Shown here one piece after another: positions 56,810-64,000 of a DNA stretch of 64,000 nt. The first letter of the stretch is position 1. Each line of letters opens with the position of its first letter. The position numbers and the translations under genes are program-made. The stretch is from positions 62,001-126,000 of the forward strand of contig ARYC01000036.1 in assembly GCA_000711775.1 (NCBI GenBank). The letters are read 5' to 3'. This stretch comes from Oxytricha trifallax. Its lineage: Eukaryota; Ciliophora; Spirotrichea; Sporadotrichida; Oxytrichidae. The notes beneath the pieces were generated by a model. It saw only the letters and a program-made list of their open reading frames with translations. It did not search any database and was not told where the DNA came from.

Positions 56810-57935
56810 GGAGGACGATGATGAAGACAATGAAGAGGAAAAATTGAAAAAATTCAAAATTTAAGGCTCATCTTGTCAACGTCGATGAAACTTGCTTGGC
56901 CTTACTAAACGCTAACGGCGCACCTCCAGTCACAAAAAAAGTAATAGTAAAGTGGACTGCCCTCTTGCATGTCTTGATGCTTGAAGAAAAGAAAGGGTAA
57001 TATATATCTTTTTTTAAATACCATATTTAATATTAAAAATTAATACCCTATATATAAATCACACAATTAAGATAACATTAAATTACCTTGAGTTGAGAAT
57101 GTTTTTATAATTAAGATCTCCAATAAATCTTGATTATTTTTTAATTTCTTTCTCTTAAATAATAAATAAGACTATTAATTATTTATTACTAAAGTAAAAT
57201 AAAAATAGTAGCTAGAATGGTTTTCTCAATTTATTACGATAAAGCTGAAAGAACTTTGTAGAAAAAAATAGTAAATTTGATTATACAATACCTTTTCCAT
57301 TCATAAAAGAAGTAAATGGCTCATTTTTAAAACAAATTTATCTTATTGTAAAAGACTTAGCATAAAGATTTTGATTTTGAATTTTAGTAAAATATTCGAA
57401 AATCTAAATATAATTTATAAGTTGCTTGACAAGAGTAATTAGATACCAGCAATAAATGATACTGAACCATTTGATTGCAACTACTGCAATATATATTTTG
57501 ATACATTTGAGATTTTTAGAACACACAGACATAGAAGCATTAGGAAAAAAATTTAAACTTAACAAAGACTGAGGGAAAAATATGTTGAAAACTTGTGATT
57601 ACTGCCCAAGAGAATTTGTTAGGAAAAATAATTTTGCTTGCTATATTACCATCTGTATAAAACTAAAACCCGTTGACATCATCCTTATAAAGAGAATCAA
57701 AGACTAGAGAAAAAAGAATTGAATTTACAAATACGAGTCTATTGTAAGAATAATAATATAGCAAACTACCTGTTTATAGCTATCAACAAAAGGAATAATG
57801 CAAATAAATTAAGAATCTTCAAAAACTTAGTTAAGTTTAATGGGAATATCAAACATCTCATCATGTGTGAGATGATTGACTATGATTGGCTGAGACATAT
57901 GGAAAATTATATGATGCAGCAATCTATGTAGAACA
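56810..57935 (+). mobile_element. Decayed element, copy 2, with zinc-finger segment
   Basis: 56810-57000 encodes an acidic stretch, then FKAHLVNVDETCLALLNANG and PPVTKKVIVKWTALLHVLML, homologous to the 44.35 kb copy. VNVDET could be the first catalytic Asp of a DDE transposase (pogo/Tigger-type proteins have N-x-DET), but no second motif was found. After 450 bp of AT-rich DNA shared with the other copy, 57460-57700 encodes two fingers: CNYCNIYFDTFEIFRTHRH and CDYCPREFVRKNNFACYITI followed by Cys, the same C2H2 plus C2HC-like pairing as in element C. Frames are broken. Confidence 0.5.
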
Positions 57936-57969
57936 TGACGTTTAAAAATTCTTTCTCAGCGAGTCAAAA

Positions 57970-58390
57970 TATTGTAGGAATACATTTGATTTGGGAAAAT
58001 AATTTATAATTCGAATATTAAAATATTAAATTCGTGGCAGTTAACTTTCTGGAAACCCTGACAATATGGTACTTGTTCGATAGAGAATTCAAAATTAGCT
58101 GGACTTTACTATTGGCGGTACCCCTCTATCGCATTCCTGAAGCGAGTTAACTCGACTTTAATTTTGGGTGATTTGTTTAGTTTTTTTTAATGCAGAAATT
58201 AAAGTCGAGTTAACTCGCTTCAGGAATGCGATAGAAGGGTACCGCCAATAGTAAAGTCCAGCTAATTTTGAATTCTCTATCGAACAAGTACCATATTGTC
58301 AGGGTTTCCAGAAAGTTAACTGCCACGAATTTAATATTTTAATATTCGAATTATAAATTATTTTCCCAAATCAAATATATTCCTACAATA
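57970..58390. mobile_element. Foldback MITE copy 2, near-perfect palindrome with TA ends
   Basis: Arms of about 190 bp pair almost perfectly around a centre near 58180. The ends TTGTAGGAATACATTTGATT and its inverse are flanked by TA (57970-57971, 58389-58390); the element is 417 bp. The sub-terminal core (GAGAATTCAAAATTAGCTGG, TATTGGCGGTAC) is identical to the 11.8 kb copy. The near-identity of the arms suggests recent insertion. Confidence 0.9.
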
Positions 58391-58529
58391 ACAAGAATCG
58401 ACATTTTTTTATAATTTTTTTTATTTACACTTTAGTGTGCTTTTGAAATTAATTAACACTAAAAAAATTAATATATACTGTTTTTAATAAGAATTATTAT
58501 GGAAATCCTTAAAATCACACTCTTAGTTT

Positions 58530-59540
58530 TAAGATCATATAAAATACCTAATTTTTCTTAAATCTTTGCGTGTTTGAAGAAAAATTGATTCTTATTTGAT
58601 ATTCAAGCTCAGCGAGATTAGAATTACACACTTCGAGACGCGACATGAAAAAGATTCATTCAAGGCATATATTTTATATCTTAAGTAATTTAATCAGACT
58701 CCAAAAAATTGTTTTAGACTTTTTACAAGAATTATTATAATAATCATTAAAATCGCATTCTTATTAATACGATCACACGAACTTCAAATGCCTGTAACTT
58801 TGCGCGTTTTAAAGATAAATTGATTCTGATTCGATATTCGTGCTCAGTGAAGTCTAAATAACCAGAATACATATTTCCCAGTATTTTTAGAAAATATAAA
58901 TTCGCGACTGCATGTAGGCGAGGAAGGGTTCGGACCAGGACAAATTTTGAAAATTGTAAAATTGACAATGACCCCTTTAAAACTATTGAAAATGACTATA
59001 TATCTGGTGTTCCGGTGTCGCACTCTTGTTCATGAGCCCAAATTTAGTGGATTTGCTTCATTCCAGATCTCCTCATGAATTTTCCTGACCATCTTTTGAG
59101 GCCCTCAAAACCCCAAAAAAGAAGAGTTCAGGGTTACATAAGGAAATTGCTTATTTTATTTATATATTTGCGTGTTTGAAAATTAATTTATTCTGAATCT
59201 ATATTCGTGCTCAGCAAGGTCTTAATAACCATAATCGATATTTCAAAGCTCCTTTTATTAAGAATAAAGTATCATTTTTCAAATTGTTGATCACTCTTAT
59301 ACATTATTTTGTACTTTATTTTTTAAGGATTTTTATTTTAGAAAATGTAATAACGATTCTTTTATAAAAAAAGTAGCATTCATATTGTTAAACTATAATT
59401 GAGAAGCTCCACAAATTAAATTAAAAAACTTACTTTTAGGATATCTCATGAATTCCGTGACCATCTTTTTAGGCTTTTTAAAACCCAGAAAGGGAGGGCT
59501 AGGGTTCTTTAAGTAATTTACCAAAAATAGCTTATTTTGC
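58530..59540 (-). repeat. Tandem exon remnants of the 13.9-15.1 kb gene
   Basis: On the minus strand the block DLAEHEY-x-x-RINL (DNA core CTGAGCACGAATATCGAATC) recurs at about 59235, 58860 and 58620. The block F(x)xPKKMVTEF recurs at about 59485 and, diverged, at 59100. One unit joins QFPYVTLNSSFLGF to the next PQKMV block. Order and spacing suggest partial tandem duplication of the last exons of the gene at 13861-15066. Frames are broken in every copy. Confidence 0.6.
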
Positions 59541-59639
59541 TTCTATCTTTGCGCCTCTCCTTCAAGAAAGTTATCCTCCGTAAAAAATTAGAAAGTACAT
59601 ACAAATTTTATTTGTTATATATTATGATAGACTGTTTAT

Positions 59640-60140
59640 TATTCTTTTTGGATCTGTAAAGTTTAAACTGCCTGGACTTTACAGAATGAAGAAACCTGCT
59701 TGGAGAATTAAACAAGCTCTATTTTCAAAGCAATTATCGCAAGAAGTTTTTAATTTTGATTTACCTTCTAACTTGAACTAGAGAAATCTTTTCATTACAT
59801 TAGTAGTAATCTAAGAGAGAAAGATGACTTAGAAATTAATAAATAAAATCATTTATATGATGATGGGACGAAAGAATTTGGTTCAAGCTTGATAAAACGT
59901 GAAAGATACAATGCAGGTAGTGTTTTTACACTGCTCACTGCTTTGAAAAGTTCATCAAAGCTAAGAAAGGCAATATAGACGATAAAGTTTCCTATAAAAA
60001 ATTGGACTTCTTTTGAGATTGATCTGGTAGAAGAGAGAAAATAATCTCAATTATTATTTCCTGTATGGATACATAACTTTATTATTCATAAATCTATTTC
60101 AATTAAATCATTATTTCATTTATAAAAGTTAGAAATATTT
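59640..60140 (+). pseudogene. Unidentified coding-like region
   Basis: The plus strand reads GSVKFKLPGLYRMKKPAWRI and KQLSQEVFNFDLPSNLNQRN. After a shift near 59800 it reads NLREKDDLEINKQNHLYDDG and RERYNAGSVFTLLTALKSSS, open to a TGA near 60120. TAA/TAG are used as Gln. No family recognised. Confidence 0.4.
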
Positions 60141-60477
60141 TATTATATTACTATTTTGCTATAGATATAGTTAATCTTCAAATATGAAATTTCTATCATT
60201 GTAATCTATTTAAACAATATTGGCAAGAATTACCGTCAAGTGGTACAATGCCTGATGCTAATATAGCATCTTACAATAAAGATATTGGCATTAAGTCTAG
60301 ATCTATAATATTTTAGAAAAAGCAATAGTTTTGTTAAGTTTTCTAAATCATTATTAATTTTATAAATATTTTAATATGTTTAATGATAAAAATTCATCTT
60401 CTCTGTAATTTTTATTAATCCATTTGGTATTTTGTAAAATTAATATACCTTAATGCATTTTATATGCCTATTTAATG

Positions 60478-60565
60478 AAAAACCCCAATAACACCCCAAC
60501 AATATTATAGAAATAAAATCATTGAAACATCTTATAAGTGTATATGGGTTTTATATGTAAAAAAA
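60478..60565 (+). repeat. Remnant of a TBE right terminal repeat
   Basis: AACCCCAATAACACCCCAAC matches the inner TIR of TBE A/B (ACCCCAATAAGACCCCAAC). It is followed by a TTATAAGTG-like block, but the telomeric tip is decayed to GGGTTTTATAT. No TBE gene was recognised next to it. Confidence 0.6.
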
Positions 60566-60862
60566 ATCTGCTAAGTTTATCTTGATTTATTTATAATTAT
60601 CTAAAATAATTTGAAAAATAAAAATAAATATTTAAAAGGATTAAAATTATTGACATTTAATTTGATACAAAATAATTTAACAATAGTAGTTAAAAGTATA
60701 TATATTAGCTATTTAGTTTAAATTATTAAAAAAGGATTGTTACCCAGTTCAGGAAACACAAATAATGTTGTATTATATTATTGAGTTTAATTGATTGGCT
60801 TTGAGAGAGGCAATAAAATAGAATTCTACTTTTCTTATAATTTTAGATAGAGGATTGAGAAA

Positions 60863-61799
60863 GTGCAATTCAACAAACAAAAGGTCTCTCAACTCTTCCT
60901 CCTTCTAATCTTCATGAAAGATAAAAGTATAGTACAACTTGAGAAAAGTATCGCTTCAATGAATTCGAAATTAAACAATGGTAAATTCTGGAGACAACAG
61001 GAAAATATAGAAGCAATCATGCTACCTTTATTTTACCAAAACTCAATCAAAAGCTGCCTCAACTTGGATGTAGTTAGGGTTGCTTAGCTCTCATTAACTA
61101 TGGATAAACTGGATACAAGAAGGTAAGTCTGGAATCTAGCTGTGAAAAAAAGTACAATTCCTAATTAAAAACAAAAGTACAATTTCTTTCTATATTTATA
61201 TATAACTCAAAGTAGTAATGGAAAAGATTCACTACAATCAAACTAACTGTAAATGAGGAGATTAACCAAGTACCAGACTCATAAGAATGCAGAGGGATGA
61301 CTATATAAATCGTGAACCACATAGCGTTGGAGGATCCATTATAATCAATCTTTCAGATATTCGAAAAAGGCTAGTTCAATATGCAGAGGTATTACCTATA
61401 GGATATATGCATAAAGATGGGAGAGGAAAAATAAAGATTTATGGCAATTGGGAGATCACAAAAATTGACAATGAAATGATAAATCTGATTTTCACATAGA
61501 CATGGGATGATTAAGATATAAAGAACAGATTGCAATTCAAATAAGAAGGAAAGAATATGATTTAAGATAGCTAATGTATCGAAATCAAAGAGGAACTCGC
61601 GGATGTTCAATAGTACTTATTCAACAATGAAACATGAATCTCGCAGAGTCATTAAGAGGAAAGATGAAAAGCAGTATAAGAGAGAACACGAGATGATTTA
61701 GGTGAAAATCAACATCCCGCAAGAAAAAGAGAACAACTTGGCAGAAACAGTAGAGTTGAATAGTAAGGAGAATAACCTGAATGACAAGGGAAGATGAGC
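60863..61799 (+). pseudogene. C48/Ulp1-like gene family, copy 3 (3' part)
   Basis: The first open frame (60863-61299) contains QLEKSIASMNSKLNNGKFWR, which aligns with IQKSISQLND...SKRFWV of copy 2. From ATG 61287 to TGA 61634-61636 a 116-residue frame (GSIIINLSDIRKRLVQYAEV, LPIGYMHKDGRGKIKIYGNW, VQQYLFNNET) aligns with YVEILPHVQL..FCKDGERK and IEGYLFNG of copy 2. A further frame, 61627-61799, gives a charged tail (KRKDEKQYKREHEMIQVKIN). The Q...CG block was not found here, so the catalytic Cys seems lost or lies in an unrecognised exon. Frame changes between blocks may be introns or decay. Confidence 0.55.
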
Positions 61800-61809
61800 A
61801 AAAATAATT

Positions 61810-62030
61810 GTAATAAATTACCGGATTTTATGAATTTGTATATTTTTCATTTTATTATTAATTTATCTTACTACACCTTAATGATTTAATTAAAAAAAGT
61901 TGATAAAATGTAAGTGTTAAAACTATTAAGGTATCAAAACTTTATTTAATTAAAAGATTGTAAATTTGATAGATATAAAGATTAAAAATTCTTCTTAGAA
62001 ACAAAAACATTATAATTTTATATAAATTAT
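61810..62030. other. AT-rich spacer
   Basis: Nothing seen. Confidence 0.35.
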
Positions 62031-62039
62031 TATTATTTT

Positions 62040-62525
62040 CAGGGTGATTGTCGCAGTATTTGTTTATAAAAGTGATTATGAACCTTTAGCTTTCTTGTTC
62101 TTAAAATCTATTTAAGACACTGTCTTCAGCTAGCTCTAAGAGACACCATTGCACTCATCATCGAAATCATCTGGCACAAGTATAATAGTATATGGTACGG
62201 CACTTGTAGACCTAGTTCCACTACATTTGGAAATGAAATGAGGATTGATAAGGTCGACAAAGTACTCTACCTTTTTATGATCTACCTCTCCATCACAGAA
62301 ACTGGTTTGAATACTGTAGTTAGTTATCTGAGTCTCAGAATCAATCCTAGCTCATCAGCACCTTATGATCCCCATTTATCTTTTTCGCATCATGAATAGC
62401 TGCAAGTGATAGCTTGTAATTTTCTTCTTCTTTTATAGTGAGCGAGTGATTCCTTGTCTTCTTGATTCTCTTGGGTTCTGTTCTTAGTACTATGTTTTTT
62501 CTTCTGATTCAATATAACAAAAGAT
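62040..62525 (-). pseudogene. Unidentified gene fragment, minus strand
   Basis: Reads KEEENYKLSLAAIHDAKKIN and GDHKVLMSQD to a TGA. After a shift at about 62345 it reads DSETQITNYSIQTSFCDGEV, DHKKVEYFVDLINPHFISKC and AVPYTIILVPDDFDDECNGV, with Gln from TAA/TAG, open to the AT-rich edge near 62040. GC-richer than its surroundings. Convergent with the C48-like copy 3. No family recognised. Confidence 0.45.
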
Positions 62526-62529
62526 TAAA

Positions 62530-64000
62530 ATTTTAGGCATGAGGTATTTTATAAAGAATTGTTAAACTTATTTTGTTTAATTTTCTCTTTGTAATAGCTA
62601 ATTAGAATCAAAATAGTACTATTTTTATATTTGCTTAGGATTCATGTAATTTTATTTTAAAATCATTTTCTACACAGTTGTTGTTAATATCTAAATATGA
62701 TATAATTTATCTCTTAAATAATTTGGTTAAAAATTAATTCAATATGTGAAAGGAATTTGTGTTGAATTGAGAACTCCTATAAGTCTATATGAAATAACTT
62801 AATATTTGTAAGATTTCATTAATTTCATTAATTTCAAATCTTTAACATTTCAAAAGAATTCATTTAATGTATTTTCGCAATCTTGGTTGATGATATTTCA
62901 AAATCTTCATTATAACATTAAAATACTGTAAGTCAAGTTAAATTATTATAAAACTGAACATTTTTATGCACGAGACATTGACAGAAAAACAAAGATCATT
63001 CATAAAAGTACAAAAGTAAAATGTTAAAAAACAAAATGAATGGCTTAAGTAATATAATGTTAAATTATTCTAATATATATATAAACAAAATATATTAAAT
63101 TATCATTATTATATTTAAATAATTTTCCTTTATATTTAATTTGTGTGAATTTTTAAAAAAAATAATTATCTTGTTTAATGACTGGAACAATATAGTGGGT
63201 ATTTACATTAAGATAAGGTAAATATCATATATTTATAATTAATAATGTAGTCGATACGGTGGTAAATTGCATCATGACAATAAAATAAGGCACTCTTTGA
63301 TGCAGAGCGAGCTATATCACGACTATGTCTCCAGTTTACACAAATGCCCCAATTGCCGAGATTATATAAGTTTAATATTCCGAAAAATGTCTATAATCTT
63401 CTTAGAGTGATTTTCTAGATTATTGATTATACTCTTAATAATCATTCATTTTTCTTTGGGTAATATTTGTAGAGAGCGAGAATTAAGACATGTAATCAGC
63501 TGTACTAGAACCACCACTTGTCAATAAGGTTACTTTCAGCTCTCAGTTGCTGAAACTGACGTTTGGGTACTTTCTACTCTACAGTGATTATTGATCTTGT
63601 TAAGTGGGCTATGGAGCTGACCTCTTGAGTGAACTAAAAGTAGTAGATCGGATTTCTATTTAGCTTTTAACTTAATACAATGAAACTGAAAATGATTAAA
63701 ATGACTAATTAAATTTAATACATAAAAACCTTATTATATTTTGTAAATTATAAGTTAATAATATAATTATCCAAAACAAACTGATTCTATCAATTACAAA
63801 ATCTGTTTTTTGTGCAGACTCCTCTGGCTGTAAACTGAAAGATAATCTGTAAAATATGCAAATCCAGTAACAGTACTGGTATCATGAGACATATTCACGA
63901 CTAAAATATAAAAATGACTAGATTTGATTCTTGTTTTTAAACTTCAGTTTTAATTATATTACAAATTATGTTGCAAAGAGAATAATTTAATAAGTATCTA
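62530..64000. other. AT-rich DNA, one GC-richer patch
   Basis: 63270-63660 is GC-richer and may hold old coding DNA, but I found no consistent frame. Nothing else seen. Confidence 0.3.

Noticed and set aside
1-64000. Reading UGA as tryptophan genome-wide
   Set aside because: The TBE genes end at TGA at the expected lengths, and TGAs inside other genes occur together with frameshifts, so decay explains them better.
1-64000. CRISPR arrays, bacterial operons or riboswitches
   Set aside because: The sequence is eukaryotic germline DNA with introns and telomere-ended transposons; no direct-repeat/spacer array was seen.

Overview
The window looks like germline (micronuclear) DNA of a spirotrichous ciliate of the Oxytricha/Stylonychia group. 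Three direct observations support this. (1) One complete and one end-truncated transposon carry the stichotrich telomere repeat CAAAACCCCAAAACCCC at their tips, which is the hallmark of TBE (telomere-bearing element) transposons. (2) Every convincing reading frame uses TAA and TAG as glutamine and ends at TGA. (3) The rest is very AT-rich, with no dense gene array, no rRNA and no tRNA found. Because TGA is the only stop, open frames of 50-100 codons are common by chance here. I therefore call coding only where there is homology between copies, a conserved motif, conserved introns, or glutamine-rich protein-like translation, and I mark confidence accordingly.

Layout. 1-2555: right-hand part of a TBE (A), inserted into the transposase gene of an older, decayed TBE whose own end is at 3378. 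3415-3970: a 550-bp inverted-repeat element. 6.9-8.2 kb: first copy of a germline gene family with a Ulp1/C48-like cysteine-protease signature. 8.3-11.3 kb: unassigned coding-like DNA. 11.7-12.5 kb: two nested foldback elements. 13.0-15.1 kb: an unassigned gene, then a gene related to the TBE 22-kD ORF. 15.2-17.3 kb: a broken SecA-like/SF2 helicase gene carrying a MITE. 17.34-17.88 kb: second 550-bp inverted repeat. 18.2-21.5 kb: a short ORF and a long, frameshifted minus-strand gene. 24.5 kb: a coding fragment.

26345-30463: a complete 4119-bp TBE (B), with 85-bp terminal inverted repeats, an ATT target duplication, and the 57-kD zinc-finger/kinase, 22-kD and 42-kD transposase genes. 31-36 kb: scattered coding-like DNA with one long ORF at 34.5 kb. 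38.4-40.0 kb: second C48-like copy. 42.2-43.0 kb: a GC-richer coding island. 44.1 and 56.8 kb: two copies of one decayed element. 49.68-53.46 kb: a divergent TBE-like element (C) with the same three-gene order, but whose first gene has zinc fingers without a recognisable kinase. 54.4-56.1 kb: a decayed mariner-type transposase and an interrupted gene that may have a TFIIS/Iws1-type domain. 57.97-58.39 kb: a young foldback element. 58.5-59.5 kb: tandem exon remnants of the 13.9-15.1 kb gene. 60.5 kb: a solo TBE-end remnant. 60.9-61.8 kb: third member of the C48-like family. 62.0-62.5 kb: an unassigned minus-strand fragment.

Taken together this is transposon-rich, germline-limited DNA of the kind removed when the somatic nucleus develops. 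TBE B is the youngest and best preserved element, and A, C and the 2.6-3.4 kb fragment show successive ages. I did not identify macronuclear-destined segments or pointers with confidence. Recurrent themes are very short GT-AG introns, single in-frame TGA codons in otherwise open genes, and the same small gene families reappearing in different states of decay.
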